Source: Pseudomonas sp. MYb118 (GTDB taxonomy: Bacteria; Pseudomonadota; Gammaproteobacteria; Pseudomonadales; Pseudomonadaceae). Taken from it: a stretch of DNA of 64,000 bases. The position numbers and the translations under genes are program-made. Shown here in pieces: positions 51,612 to 61,479 of this stretch. Position 1 is the first letter of the stretch, and the number at the start of each line of letters is the position of its first letter. Under the pieces are notes generated by a model that did not search any database, was not told where the DNA came from, and saw only the letters and a program-made list of their open reading frames with translations. The stretch covers positions 620,001-684,000 of the forward strand of contig NZ_JBFRXN010000003.1 in assembly GCF_040947875.1 (NCBI RefSeq), in the 5' to 3' direction.

Positions 51612-54600
51612 TCAGTCACCCCCGTGGCGTTGTTGGGGCGCACCGAGGGGCACGGCGCCGGGGTCGGTGGTGGTTTTTGGCGCGTCCTTGCTGCCGAACA
51701 GCCGCTCGATCAGGTAGTAGAACAGCGGGATGAAGAACACCGCGATCACCGTGGCCGCGAGCATGCCGCCAATCACCCCGGTACCGATGGAGTGACGGCT
51801 GTTTTCCGAGGCGCCAACGGCAATCGCCAGGGGCACGCAACCGAGGATGAACGCCAGCGAGGTCATGACAATCGGCCGCAAGCGTTCCTTGGCCGCAGTC
51901 ATCGCCGCATCGTAGGCGGACATGCCGTTTTCGCGGTTGAGCACGGCGAACTCGAAGATCAGGATGGCGTTCTTCGCCGCCAGCGCCACCAGCATGGTCA
52001 GGCCGATCTGGAAGTACACGTCATTGCTCAAGCCACGGATCAACACTGCCAGCAGGGCGCCGAAGATGGCGAAGGGCACCGCCATCAGCACACCGACCGG
52101 CAACGACCATTTTTCGTACTGCGCCGCCAGGATCAGGAACACCATCACCAGGCCGAAGATGAACACCTGGGAGGAGGCGCCGCCGCTCTTTTTCTCTTCA
52201 AAGGCTTCGCCGCTCAAGGCCAGCGCGTAATCGTTGGTCATGATCTCGGCGCTGATTTCTTCCAGCGCCGCCAGGGCTTGCCCGGTGCTGTAGCCGGGGG
52301 CCGCGTTGGCCGTGAGCTTGACCGCCGGGAAGTTGTTGAACCGGGTCAACAGGTCCGGCCCGGTGACGTAGCGGGTCGACAGCACCGACTTGAGCGGCAC
52401 CATGTCCAGGTTCTTGTTGCGCACGTAGATCTGTTGCAGGTCTTCGGCCTTGAGCCGGTAGTTTGGCTCGGCCTGCAAAATCACCTGCCACAGGCGGCTG
52501 AACTTGTTGAACTGCGACACGTACAGCGAGCCGAACATGGTCTGCATGGCGCTGTACACGTCCTCGACCGGCACCCCTAAGGATTCGGCTTTTTCCCTAT
52601 CGACGTCGACCATCAGTTGTCGCGAGTGCACGTTGAAGGTCGAGGTGATGGAGCCCAGTTCCGGGCGCTCCTTGGCCTTGGCCACCAGGGTACCGACCAT
52701 TTCCGCCAGCTGGTCGACGCCGCCATCGCCCTTGCTCTGCACCCACACTTCCATGCCGCCGGTGGTGCCCAGGCCTGGAATCGACGGCGGGTTGACCGGC
52801 AGGACGATACCTTCCTGGATCGTCGAGAAGGCGCGGGCGGCTTTCTGGATCACCGCCGGGGCGCTTTGCTGCTTGATGGTGTCCGAGTCCTTGTAGCGCT
52901 CCTCGAAATCCTTGAAGCCGACGAAGAACGCCGCCGCGTTGTTCTTGTTCTGGCCGTCCAGCAGGCTGTAGCCGTTGACGATGGCCACGCCTTCGACGGA
53001 GGGGTCGTTCTGGAAGAAATCACTGGCCACCTGGCCCACCGCGCCGGTGCGATCCAGGCTCGCGGCGTCGGGCATGATCACCGCGCCCAATAAATAACCC
53101 TGGTCTTCCGGCGGCAGGAAGGCGCTGGGGATGCGCTGGGCCATCAGCGCCATCAGCACGATCATCCCGGCGAACAGCAGCAGCGCCAGGACGAAGCGCT
53201 TGATCATGAACGCCACCGAGCGTGAATAGCCCTCGGTCATGCGCTCGAAACTGCGCTCGAACCAGCGGAAGAACGCATTTTTCTCGCCGTGCTGCGGCTT
53301 GAGCAGCAGGGCGGCGAGGGCGGGCGACAGGGTCAGGGCGACGAGCCCGGAAATCACCACGGAAATGGCGATGGTGATGGCGAACTGTTTATACAGCTGG
53401 CCGGTGATGCCGCCCATGAACGCCACGGGGATGAACACCGCGCACAACACCAGCACGATGGCCACCACGGGGCCGGCCACTTCGTCCATGGCGCGCTTGG
53501 CGGCGTCCTTGGGCGTCATCTTGTGCACGTGCATGTTGCGCTCGACGTTCTCGATCACCACGATCGCGTCGTCCACCACGATGCCGATGGCCAGCACCAT
53601 GCCGAACAGCGTCAGCATGTTCACCGAGAAGCCCAGCGCCAGCATGCCGATGAAGGTACCGACGATCGACACCGGCACCGCAATCACCGGAATCAGCGTG
53701 GCGCGCAGGCTTTGCAGGAACAGGAACACCACGATCACCACCAGCACCAGCGCTTCGAAGAAGGTGTGGATCACCTCGGAAATCGACGCGCGGGTGAAGG
53801 CGGTGGTGTCCATCACGATCTTGTATTCGATGCCTTCGGGGAAGGTGGCCTTCATGTCCGCCAGGGTCTTGGTCACCGCCGCCGACACGTCCAGCGCGTT
53901 GGCTCCGGGTTGCTGGTACACAGCGATCAGCGTGGCCGGTTTGCCTTGGTAGGTGCTGCGCAGCGAGTAGTCCTTTTGCCCGAGCTCGGCGCGGCCGACG
54001 TCCTTGAGGCGGACGATGGCGCCGCCCTGGTTGCTGGCGCGCAGAATGATGTTCTCGAATTCGGCAGGCTCGGTCAGGCGACCTTTGGTGGTCACCGCAA
54101 ACGACTGCTCGACCGGGCTGCCGGTGGGCGACTGGCCGACACGACCGACCGCGAACTGCTGGTTCTGGTTGGCCACGGCTTTCTGCACATCGGCGGCGGT
54201 GATGCCCAACTGGGCCATGCGATCAGGCTTGAGCCAGATGCGCATGGCGTAGTCCGGCGTGCCAAAGATACTGGCCTGGTTGGCGCCGGGGATGCGCTTG
54301 AGGGCGTCGAGCACATAGAGGTTGGCGTAGTTGGCGACGTAGGTGCTGTCGTAGCGGTCGCCGGCGGAATACACCGCCAGCACCATCATGAAGGCCGAGG
54401 ACTTCTTCTGTACCTGGATGCCCTGGCTCTGTACCGCCGAGGGCAGTTGCGGCAGGGCCAGGTTGACGCGGTTCTGCACGTCGACCTGAGCCAGGGCCGG
54501 GTCGGTGCCGATCTCGAAGAACACGTTGAGGGTCATGTTGCCCGTCGCCGAGCTCGACGAGTTCATGTAGATCATGTTATCGGCGCCGTTGACCTGCTGC

Positions 54601-54803
54601 TCGATGGGTGCAGCGACGTTGTTGGCCACCACCTGCGCATCCGCCCCGGGGTAGGTCGCCGCCACGGTGATTTGCGGCGGGGTGATGTCCGGGTACTGGG
54701 CAACCGGCAGGGACAGCATGGCCACGGCACCGGCCAGGGTGATGACGATGGAGATGACCGAGGCGAAGATCGGCCGGTCGATGCAGTAGTGGGAAATGCT
54801 CAT
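51612..54803 (-). CDS. HAE-1 family RND efflux pump, inner-membrane transporter
   Basis: A 1063-aa proton-driven drug exporter with 12 helices and two large periplasmic loops. The RND marks are clear: IDRPIFASVISIVITLAGAVAM at the N terminus, the proton-relay Asp pair in GIVVDDAIVVIENVERN, the helix-10 lysine region AAKNAILIFEFAV and the RPIVMTSLAFILGCVPL motif. It pumps hydrophobic or amphiphilic compounds from the periplasm. The ATG overlaps the adaptor gene stop (ATGA). Sequence is close to AcrB/MexB-like proteins, but a specific pump name cannot be given. Confidence 0.95.
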   Translation of the reverse strand: MSISHYCIDRPIFASVISIVITLAGAVAMLSLPVAQYPDITPPQITVAATYPGADAQVVANNVAAPIEQQVNGADNMIYMNSSSSATGNMTLNVFFEIGTDPALAQVDVQNRVNLALPQLPSAVQSQGIQVQKKSSAFMMVLAVYSAGDRYDSTYVANYANLYVLDALKRIPGANQASIFGTPDYAMRIWLKPDRMAQLGITAADVQKAVANQNQQFAVGRVGQSPTGSPVEQSFAVTTKGRLTEPAEFENIILRASNQGGAIVRLKDVGRAELGQKDYSLRSTYQGKPATLIAVYQQPGANALDVSAAVTKTLADMKATFPEGIEYKIVMDTTAFTRASISEVIHTFFEALVLVVIVVFLFLQSLRATLIPVIAVPVSIVGTFIGMLALGFSVNMLTLFGMVLAIGIVVDDAIVVIENVERNMHVHKMTPKDAAKRAMDEVAGPVVAIVLVLCAVFIPVAFMGGITGQLYKQFAITIAISVVISGLVALTLSPALAALLLKPQHGEKNAFFRWFERSFERMTEGYSRSVAFMIKRFVLALLLFAGMIVLMALMAQRIPSAFLPPEDQGYLLGAVIMPDAASLDRTGAVGQVASDFFQNDPSVEGVAIVNGYSLLDGQNKNNAAAFFVGFKDFEERYKDSDTIKQQSAPAVIQKAARAFSTIQEGIVLPVNPPSIPGLGTTGGMEVWVQSKGDGGVDQLAEMVGTLVAKAKERPELGSITSTFNVHSRQLMVDVDREKAESLGVPVEDVYSAMQTMFGSLYVSQFNKFSRLWQVILQAEPNYRLKAEDLQQIYVRNKNLDMVPLKSVLSTRYVTGPDLLTRFNNFPAVKLTANAAPGYSTGQALAALEEISAEIMTNDYALALSGEAFEEKKSGGASSQVFIFGLVMVFLILAAQYEKWSLPVGVLMAVPFAIFGALLAVLIRGLSNDVYFQIGLTMLVALAAKNAILIFEFAVLNRENGMSAYDAAMTAAKERLRPIVMTSLAFILGCVPLAIAVGASENSRHSIGTGVIGGMLAATVIAVFFIPLFYYLIERLFGSKDAPKTTTDPGAVPLGAPQQRHGGD

Positions 54804-56020
54804 GGGCTTTTCCCGCCTGTGGTGGTGCCGGCTTTGATGGTTTGCCCACTTTGCTCAGGCACCGGCGCCGGTACGTTGGCCTCGGTGATCTTCAGCGGCC
54901 CGCCGGGCGTTACCCGCAGTGCGCCGTCAACGATGATGCGCTCGCCGCTGCGCAGGCCTTTGTTGATGAACCAGTTGTCGCCTTGCCATTCGCCGACCTC
55001 GACCACCCGTTGCTCGGGTTTGCCTTCGCCGTTGACCACCCAGACGAAATGGCTCTTGGCGCCTTCCAGCACGGCTTTCTGTGGCACCAGGATGGCGTCC
55101 GGCCGCGAGGCGCCCAAAGCTCGTGCACGAACGAACTGGCCTGGGCGCAGCAGGCCGTTGGGGTTGGCGAGCACCGCGCGGACCAGGAAGGTCCCGGTTT
55201 CCTGGCTGTAGGACGGCGCGAGGAAGTTGACCTTGCCCTGTTCGGGCACCACGGTGCCGTCGGCCAGCACGACTTGCACGACAAAGTCGCTGCGCGGCGG
55301 GAATTTGAGGTGGCCGGCGGCAATATCGTCGCGGTATTTGAGGTTTTCGTTTTCCGAAAGGCTGAAGTTGACGTACATCGGGTCCATCTGCGCGACCGAG
55401 GTCAACAAGCCCGATTCGCCGGGCGTGACGTAGCTGCCTTCCTGTTTCTTGGCATCAGCGGACAGGCCGTTGAGCGGCGAGGTGATGGTGGTGTAGCTCA
55501 AGTTCAACTGCGCCGTGCGCACCTCGCCTTCGGCGGCGAGCACGGCGGCCTTGGTCTCGCGCTCGGCGCCGACGGCGTTGTCCAGGTCCATCTTGCTCAC
55601 GGCATTCTGCGCGGCCAGCGGACGGACGCGGGCGAGGGTGGCCTTGGCCACTTCCCAGCGCGCCTGCTGTTGGGCCATTTGCCCCTGGGCCGAGGCCAGC
55701 GCGGCTTCGAACGGCTTGCGGTCCATCTGGAACAGCACCTGGCCGGTTTTCACCAGGTCGCCTTCGGTGTATTGGCGTTTGTCGAGGAAACCGGCGACCC
55801 GCGCGCGGATCTCCACTTCACGGGAGCTTTGGGTTTGTGCGACGAATTCGAAGGTGACCGGGGTGTCGCGGGCCGTCACCGTCATGACGGTGACATCGGG
55901 AGGTTGCCGCGCCGGGGCGACCGGTTCCTTGCCGCAGCCACCGAGCAGGCTCGAGAGCCCTGCCAGAACGACGATTGGCGCGCCCAAGCGCTGCCAGACA
56001 ACGAATGAATTCACACCCAT
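54800..56020 (-). CDS. RND efflux periplasmic adaptor (membrane fusion protein)
   Basis: A 406-aa lipoprotein adaptor. The signal sequence ends in the lipobox LLGGC near residue 29. The lipoyl halves (VEIRARVAGFLDKRQYTEGDLVKTGQVLFQMD and LSYTTITSPLNGLSADAKKQEGSYVTPG) flank a long coiled-coil hairpin (residues about 100-165), followed by beta-barrel and membrane-proximal domains. It links the RND pump to the outer-membrane channel. ATG 56020 has GGGAGCGGGG. It is the first gene of the three-gene operon; no local repressor gene is evident. Confidence 0.94.
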   Translation of the reverse strand: MGVNSFVVWQRLGAPIVVLAGLSSLLGGCGKEPVAPARQPPDVTVMTVTARDTPVTFEFVAQTQSSREVEIRARVAGFLDKRQYTEGDLVKTGQVLFQMDRKPFEAALASAQGQMAQQQARWEVAKATLARVRPLAAQNAVSKMDLDNAVGAERETKAAVLAAEGEVRTAQLNLSYTTITSPLNGLSADAKKQEGSYVTPGESGLLTSVAQMDPMYVNFSLSENENLKYRDDIAAGHLKFPPRSDFVVQVVLADGTVVPEQGKVNFLAPSYSQETGTFLVRAVLANPNGLLRPGQFVRARALGASRPDAILVPQKAVLEGAKSHFVWVVNGEGKPEQRVVEVGEWQGDNWFINKGLRSGERIIVDGALRVTPGGPLKITEANVPAPVPEQSGQTIKAGTTTGGKSP

Positions 56021-56409
56021 GCCCCCGCTCCCTAAAGGTCTCCCGATCAGAAGCGTAGACACAAAGTTTGCGCTGCGCTAACCGCTCAGGAATCGGCACA
56101 CAACCCTGTGGGAACGGGCGCCTTGCGGCATGCCTACATTTCTCTGAGGGTGCGCGGATTCATCTGTGGGAGCGAGCCTGCTCGCGATGGCGCAGGTTCA
56201 TTCAAATGAATTGTGACTGATGCACCGCAATCGCGAGCAGGCTCGCTCCCACAAACATCAACCCTGCGGTCCTGTTCGGGGCAGGGCACAGGAAGGGGGG
56301 GCTGTCATGAAATGAAAAGCCATTGTCGCCCGATGACAAGCGACTTCCCGGTCACGGCCCTACAGTCCAATCAGCGCAATTCGACAATGCTGACTGGGGA
56401 ATAACAAAA
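56021..56409. other. 389-base intergenic region between divergent efflux and quinone-reductase operons
   Basis: Contains a decayed single REP (about 56105-56130), an intact REPIN (56165-56253) and about 155 bases of leader before the quinone reductase. Promoters for both directions must lie here. No open frame with a ribosome-binding site was seen. Confidence 0.5.
56165..56253. repeat. REP doublet (REPIN)
   Basis: Inverted REPs GGAGCGAGCCTGCTCGCGAT and its mirror form; the interior differs from the GTTAACGA-core copies elsewhere. Confidence 0.87.
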
Positions 56410-57390
56410 ATGGCCAAAGCCGTACGCTTCTACGAAACCGGTGGTCCTGAAGTGCTTCGTTACGAAGAGGTCGAGGTCGGCGATCCGGGGCCTGGGCAGG
56501 TGCGCCTGCGCCATGTGGCCGTGGGCCTGAATTATGCTGACACCTACTTTCGCAACGGCACGTACCCGATCCCGATGCCCAACGGCATGGGCGTGGAAGC
56601 GTCTGGCGTGGTCCAGGCCATCGGCGAGGGCGTGACCAACGTCCAGGTCGGTGATCGTGTCACCTACACCGGCTTTCTCAATACCCTGGGTGCGTACAGC
56701 ACCGAACGCCTGATCCCGGCCGCGCCGCTGATCAAGTTGCCGGAAACCATCAGTTTCGAGACCGCGGCGGCCATGACCATGCGCGGCCTGACTTCGTCGT
56801 ACCTGATGCGCCGCATCTATGACTTCAAGGCGGGCGACAGCATCCTGCTGCACGCCGCGGCGGGCGGGGTCGGCCTGATCGTCTCGCAATGGGCCAAACT
56901 GCTCGGCCTCAACGTGATCGGCACCGTGTCTACCGAGGCCAAGGGCGAAATCGCCAGGGCCCACGGCTGCAACCATGTCATCAACTACAGCCATGAAGAC
57001 GTCGCCCAGCGCGTGCGCGAGCTGACCGACGGCGTGGGCGTCAACGTGGTGTTCGATAGCGTCGGCAAGAACACCTTCGCCGGCTCCCTCGACTCGCTCA
57101 AGCGCCGTGGCCTGATGGTCTGCGTCGGCACCGCGTCCGGGCCGATCCCGGCCTTCGACCCGGTGATGCTGGCGATGAAGGGCTCGCTGTTCCTGACCCG
57201 TCCGGCCCTGGCCGACTACATCGCTGATCCTGCGGAAAAAGCCGCCCTGGCCGGCGAGCTGTTCGATCACGTCGGCAGCGGCCGGATCAAGATCGAGATC
57301 AACCAGCACTACGCCTTGCAGGACGCCGTCCAGGCCCACCGTGACCTGGAATCGCGCAAGACCACCGGCTCATTGATTTTCGTCATTTAA
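56410..57390 (+). CDS. NADPH:quinone oxidoreductase (QOR)
   Basis: A 326-aa zinc-independent MDR protein very like bacterial quinone oxidoreductase (AKAVRFYETGGPEVLRYEEVEVGDPGPGQVRLRH; NADPH motif HAAAGGVGLIVSQWAKLLG near residues 146-164; GVNVVFDSVGKNTF). It reduces quinones or alpha,beta-unsaturated carbonyls using NADPH. ATG 56410 chosen by family start; the frame opens at 56323. It is the first of seven genes in the same direction. In the pathway it might reduce an enone or quinone by-product. Confidence 0.92.
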   Translation: MAKAVRFYETGGPEVLRYEEVEVGDPGPGQVRLRHVAVGLNYADTYFRNGTYPIPMPNGMGVEASGVVQAIGEGVTNVQVGDRVTYTGFLNTLGAYSTERLIPAAPLIKLPETISFETAAAMTMRGLTSSYLMRRIYDFKAGDSILLHAAAGGVGLIVSQWAKLLGLNVIGTVSTEAKGEIARAHGCNHVINYSHEDVAQRVRELTDGVGVNVVFDSVGKNTFAGSLDSLKRRGLMVCVGTASGPIPAFDPVMLAMKGSLFLTRPALADYIADPAEKAALAGELFDHVGSGRIKIEINQHYALQDAVQAHRDLESRKTTGSLIFVI

Positions 57391-57404
57391 GGGAGCGTCC
57401 CGCC

Positions 57405-58253
57405 ATGAAAGTCGAACAATTGACCTGCAGCATCGGCGCCGAACTGCTGGGTGTGAACCTCGCCGACGCGGTGCATGACGACGGGCTGTTCGCCGAGATC
57501 CGCGCGCAGTTGCTCAAGCACCGGGTGCTGTTCCTGCGCGACCAGGACATCAGCCGCGCCGATCACGTGGCGTTCGCCCGGCGTTTTGGCGAGCTGGAAG
57601 ACCACCCGGTGGCCGGCAGCGACCCGGATCACCCCGGCCTGGTACGCATCTACAAGAACCCCGAGCAGCCGGCCGACCGCTACGAAAACGCCTGGCACAC
57701 CGACGCCACCTGGCGCGAGGCACCGCCCATGGGCTGCGTGCTGCGCTGCGTGGAGTGCCCGCCGGTGGGCGGCGACACCATGTGGGCCAACATGGTCCAG
57801 GCCTACGCCAACCTGCCGGAAGACGTGAAGGTGAAGATTGCCGACCTGCGCGCCCGGCACAGCATCGAAGCCAGCTTCGGCGCGGCCATGCCCATCGAGA
57901 AACGCCTGGGACTCAAGGCAATGTTCCCGGACGCCGAGCACCCGGTGGTGCGCACCCACCCGGAAACCGGGGAAAAGGTGCTGTTCGTCAACGCCTTCAC
58001 CACCCATTTCAGCAACTACCACACCCCGGACCGCGTGCGCTTCGGCCAGGACGCCAACCCCGGCGCCGGCGAGCTGCTGCGTTATCTGATCAGCCAGGCG
58101 TACATCCCCGAATACCAGGTGCGCTGGCGCTGGCAGCCCAACAGCATCGCCATCTGGGACAACCGCAGCACCCAGCATTACGCGGTCATGGACTACCCGC
58201 CATGCCATCGCAAGATGGAGCGTGCCGGGATCGTCGGTGACAAGACCTTCTGA
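57405..58253 (+). CDS. TauD/TfdA-type Fe(II)/2-oxoglutarate dioxygenase
   Basis: A 282-aa dioxygenase, the same size as TauD. The iron ligands are visible: His and Asp in WHTDATW and the distal His in STQHYAV, with the 2-oxoglutarate-binding arginine likely in HRKMERAGI. It would hydroxylate a carbon next to a leaving group using O2 and 2-oxoglutarate; TauD itself releases sulfite from taurine. GGGAG lies ahead of the ATG, 14 bases after the quinone reductase gene. The substrate is unknown; the YeiH-type exporter later in the operon suggests a sulfonate. Confidence 0.9.
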   Translation: MKVEQLTCSIGAELLGVNLADAVHDDGLFAEIRAQLLKHRVLFLRDQDISRADHVAFARRFGELEDHPVAGSDPDHPGLVRIYKNPEQPADRYENAWHTDATWREAPPMGCVLRCVECPPVGGDTMWANMVQAYANLPEDVKVKIADLRARHSIEASFGAAMPIEKRLGLKAMFPDAEHPVVRTHPETGEKVLFVNAFTTHFSNYHTPDRVRFGQDANPGAGELLRYLISQAYIPEYQVRWRWQPNSIAIWDNRSTQHYAVMDYPPCHRKMERAGIVGDKTF

Positions 58254-58333
58254 CTTTTTTGCATCTCACTCGTAAAACGCTCGCCCGGCACGACTCCAGG
58301 CGGGCGCGACAATCATAAGAACTGGAGTAACCC

Positions 58334-59386
58334 ATGCAATTCTTCGACGATTCCCTGCACCCGGAAACCATGGAGAAAGTGGTCATCACCGTGGCCCCGT
58401 ACGGCCCGGAGTGGATGCCCGAGGACTTTCCCGAGGACATCCCGCTGACCATGGACGAGCAGGTCCAGAAAGCGGTCGACTGCTACGAAGCCGGCGCCAC
58501 CGTGCTGCACCTGCATGTGCGTGAGCTGGACGGCAAGGGCTCCAAGCGCCTGTCCAAGTTCAACGAACTGATTGCCGGCGTGCGTGAAGCGGTGCCGGAC
58601 ATGATCATCCAGGTCGGCGGCTCGATTTCCTTCGCCCCGGAAAGCGAAGGCGAGGCGGCCAAATGGCTGTCGGACGACACCCGCCACATGCTCGCCGAGC
58701 TCACGCCCAAGCCGGACCAGGTGACGGTGGCGATCAACACCACCCAGATGAACATCATGGAACTGCTGTACCCGGAATATCTCAAGGGCACCTCCCTGGA
58801 TAACCCGCTGGTGCATGCCGCCTACAGCGAAATGACCGTGCCGGCAGGCCCGGCCTGGGTCGCCGAGCACCTCAAGCGCCTGATGGACAACGACATCCAG
58901 CCGCACTTCCAGCTGACCGGCATGCACGCCCTGGAAACCCTCGAACGCCTGGTGCGTCGCGGCGTGTACATGGGCCCGCTGAACCTGACCTGGATCGGCA
59001 TCGGCGGCGGTTTCGACGGCCCGAACCCGTTCAACTTCTTCAACTTCATCCACCGCGCGCCGGACGGTTGCACCCTGACCAGCGAGTCGCTGCTCAAGAA
59101 CGTGATGCCGTTCAACACCATGTCCATGGCCATGGGGCTGCACCCGCGGGTGGGCAACGAAGACACTATCATTGATCACAAGGGCGAGCGCTTCGGCTCG
59201 GTCGCGCAGATCCAGCAGACCGTGCGCATCGCCCACGAGCTGGGCCGTGAAATCGCCAGCGGCAAAGAGGCGCGCGAGATTTACCGCATCGGTGTGAAGT
59301 ACGACAGCATCGAACAAACCCTGTTGGCCAACGGCATGGCCCCCAACCGCAAGGCAGGTCAGAAAGGAGTGCCGCAACGCGGCTGA
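58334..59386 (+). CDS. BKACE family (DUF849) beta-keto acid cleavage enzyme
   Basis: A 350-aa TIM-barrel enzyme of the 3-keto-5-aminohexanoate cleavage family. The opening VVITVAPYGPEWMPEDFPEDIPLTMDE and the zinc-binding VLHLHVRELDGKG are characteristic, as is IGIGGGFDGPNP near residue 215. The family condenses a beta-keto acid with acetyl-CoA to yield acetoacetate and a new acyl-CoA. The opening PYGPEWMP is a variant of the common APTGA...P start, so the substrate may be unusual. A good GGAG site precedes the ATG. It is part of the TauD/MFS/DsbA/Rieske/YeiH operon. Confidence 0.88.
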   Translation: MQFFDDSLHPETMEKVVITVAPYGPEWMPEDFPEDIPLTMDEQVQKAVDCYEAGATVLHLHVRELDGKGSKRLSKFNELIAGVREAVPDMIIQVGGSISFAPESEGEAAKWLSDDTRHMLAELTPKPDQVTVAINTTQMNIMELLYPEYLKGTSLDNPLVHAAYSEMTVPAGPAWVAEHLKRLMDNDIQPHFQLTGMHALETLERLVRRGVYMGPLNLTWIGIGGGFDGPNPFNFFNFIHRAPDGCTLTSESLLKNVMPFNTMSMAMGLHPRVGNEDTIIDHKGERFGSVAQIQQTVRIAHELGREIASGKEAREIYRIGVKYDSIEQTLLANGMAPNRKAGQKGVPQRG

Positions 59387-59479
59387 TGACCGATGGCGGG
59401 CGCGGGGTTTACCGCTGCGCGCTCGCCCGCTTGCGACACGCTTGATAACAACAATAAGACAAAGCCTTGAGGAGGCCCC

Positions 59480-60820
59480 ATGGCCTTTCACCCAATCGCT
59501 GAAGGCGATGACGACGGTGCCGTCAGCGTGGCGCGCCCGTATGCCTGGATCGTCTTCGCCCTGACGTTCGGCCTGTTGATTTCCGACTACATGTCGCGCC
59601 AGGTGCTGAACGCGGTATTTCCGCTGCTCAAGGGCGAATGGGCCCTGAGCGACAGCCAGCTCGGCCTGCTCAGCGGCATCGTCGCGCTGATGGTCGGCTT
59701 GCTGACCTTTCCGCTGTCACTGCTGGCCGACCGCTTCGGCCGGGTCAAGAGCCTGGCGCTGATGGCGATGCTGTGGAGCCTGGCCACCCTGGGCTGTGCG
59801 TTGGCGCAGGACTATCAGCAGATGTTCATCGCCCGCTTCATGGTCGGCGTCGGCGAAGCCGCCTATGGCAGCGTCGGCATTGCCGTGGTGATTTCGGTAT
59901 TCCCCAAACACATGCGCGCCACCCTCGCCAGTGCGTTCATGGCCGGCGGTATGTTCGGCTCGGTGCTGGGCATGGCCCTGGGCGGCGCGATTGCCGCCAA
60001 GCTCGGCTGGCGCTGGTCGTTCGCCGGCATGTCGCTGTTCGGCCTGGTGCTGGCCTTGCTGTACCCGATCATCGTCAAGGAAGCGCGCATCGCGCCTCAG
60101 CGTGCCGCCCAGATGGCGAGTAGGGCGGCGAGCAAGGCGGCGACCTCGGTCAAGCAACCGTTGCGCACCCTGTGGTCGAGCCGGTCGGTGGTCGCTACCT
60201 ACGTGGCCAGCGGCTTGCAGTTGTTCGTTGGCGGCACGGTGATGGTGTGGATCCCCAGCTACCTCAACCGCTATTACGACATGCCCACCGACAAGGCGGG
60301 CGGCATGGCGGCGGTGATCGTGTTGTGCAGCGGCGCCGGGATGATCCTGTGCGGCATGCTCAGCGACCGCCTGTGCCGGCATTCGCCCGAGCGCAAGGTC
60401 AGCCTGGCCATCGGCTTCTGCCTGGGCAGTTGCCTGCTGCTGTCGGCGGCGTTCGCCTTGCAGGCCGGCCCCGTGCAATTGCTGCTGATCTGCCTGGGCA
60501 TGCTGATTGCGACCGGCACCACCGGGCCTTGCGGGGCGATGGTGGCCAACCTGACCCATTACTCGGTGCACGGCACCGCGTTCGCCACCCTGACCCTGGC
60601 CAACAACATGCTGGGCCTGGCGCCAGGGCCGTTCCTGACCGGACGGGTGTCCGACCTGATCGGCCTGCATGCGGCGTTTCAACTGGTGCCATTGGTCAGC
60701 GTCGCCGCGGCGGCGGTGTTCTTTTACGCCAAGTGTCATTACCACAAAGATATTGCCCGGCTGCAGGGGCAGAGCGTGCCTGAGCCTGTCAGCGAAGCCG
60801 GGATAGAGGTGAAGTTGTGA
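59480..60820 (+). CDS. MFS transporter
   Basis: A 446-aa, 12-helix major facilitator. The spinster/aromatic-acid-like N terminus (LTFGLLISDYMSRQVLNAVFPLLKGEWALSDSQLGLLSG), motif A (LLADRFGRVKSLALMAMLWSLAT) and GVGEAAYGSVGIAVVIS are visible. It probably imports the operon's carbon or sulfur substrate. The ATG has GAGGAGG. Its stop overlaps the next gene's GTG (GTGA), so expression is coupled to the DsbA-like gene. Confidence 0.9.
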   Translation: MAFHPIAEGDDDGAVSVARPYAWIVFALTFGLLISDYMSRQVLNAVFPLLKGEWALSDSQLGLLSGIVALMVGLLTFPLSLLADRFGRVKSLALMAMLWSLATLGCALAQDYQQMFIARFMVGVGEAAYGSVGIAVVISVFPKHMRATLASAFMAGGMFGSVLGMALGGAIAAKLGWRWSFAGMSLFGLVLALLYPIIVKEARIAPQRAAQMASRAASKAATSVKQPLRTLWSSRSVVATYVASGLQLFVGGTVMVWIPSYLNRYYDMPTDKAGGMAAVIVLCSGAGMILCGMLSDRLCRHSPERKVSLAIGFCLGSCLLLSAAFALQAGPVQLLLICLGMLIATGTTGPCGAMVANLTHYSVHGTAFATLTLANNMLGLAPGPFLTGRVSDLIGLHAAFQLVPLVSVAAAAVFFYAKCHYHKDIARLQGQSVPEPVSEAGIEVKL

Positions 60821-61479
60821 GTCGTCGTTTACGTATTGATGTGTTTTTCGATTTCATCTGCCCCTGGTGCCTGATCGGCAAGCGGCAACTGGAACATGCC
60901 GTGGTGCAGTTTCGCAGCCGTCATCCGGACGTGCAGATCACCACGGTGTGGCATGGCGTGCAGTTGCTGCCGCATCTGCCCGCCGAGGGTGAGCCGTTTG
61001 CCGAGTTCTACCGCCAGCGCCTGGGCAATGCCGAGGCCATGACGCTTCGCCAGAAGCAGGTCCAGGAGGCAGCGGCCGCCGTTGGCCTGGCGATAGACCT
61101 GAACTGTATCCAGACCATGCCCAACACGGCGGATGCTCACCGCCTGTTCGAGTGGGCCGGCATCCTGGGCAATGCAACGCTGCGTGAGATGTTGCTCGAA
61201 CGCCTGTTTGCGGCGTATTTCTACCGCCGGGAAAACCTCGGGTGCCGGGACACGCTACTGGCGATTGCCCGTTCCTGCGGCATCGACCCGCAAACGGTGG
61301 ACGCCTGCCTGAAGGGCGACGGCACGCCCTTTGACGGCTTCCCCGGCGCGCCCAGCGGCGTCCCCAGCTTCCGCATCGACCGGCGCATCACCGTGGTTGG
61401 CGCACAACCGGCCCAGGCGTTGCTCGGGGCGATGAATGAAGCGCTCAAGGAAAGTGCTCGCGAGCAGGCACCGGCATGA
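60817..61479 (+). CDS. DsbA-family oxidoreductase (FrnE/HCCA isomerase-like)
   Basis: A 220-aa thioredoxin-fold protein without a signal peptide. The active site CPWC is at residues about 15-18 (FDFICPWCLIGKRQLE), and the second half has the family's helical insert and the VPSFRIDRRITVVGAQP cis-Pro strand. Cytosolic members include FrnE and 2-hydroxychromene-2-carboxylate isomerases. It may handle a thiol or glutathione adduct. The GTG start overlaps the MFS stop; its own stop overlaps the next ATG (ATGA). Confidence 0.9.
   Translation: MSRRLRIDVFFDFICPWCLIGKRQLEHAVVQFRSRHPDVQITTVWHGVQLLPHLPAEGEPFAEFYRQRLGNAEAMTLRQKQVQEAAAAVGLAIDLNCIQTMPNTADAHRLFEWAGILGNATLREMLLERLFAAYFYRRENLGCRDTLLAIARSCGIDPQTVDACLKGDGTPFDGFPGAPSGVPSFRIDRRITVVGAQPAQALLGAMNEALKESAREQAPA

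Noticed and set aside
53289..55211. 640-codon plus-strand frame
   Set aside because: Antisense to the RND pump and adaptor genes; composition rich in His, Arg, Gly and Asp with no domain.
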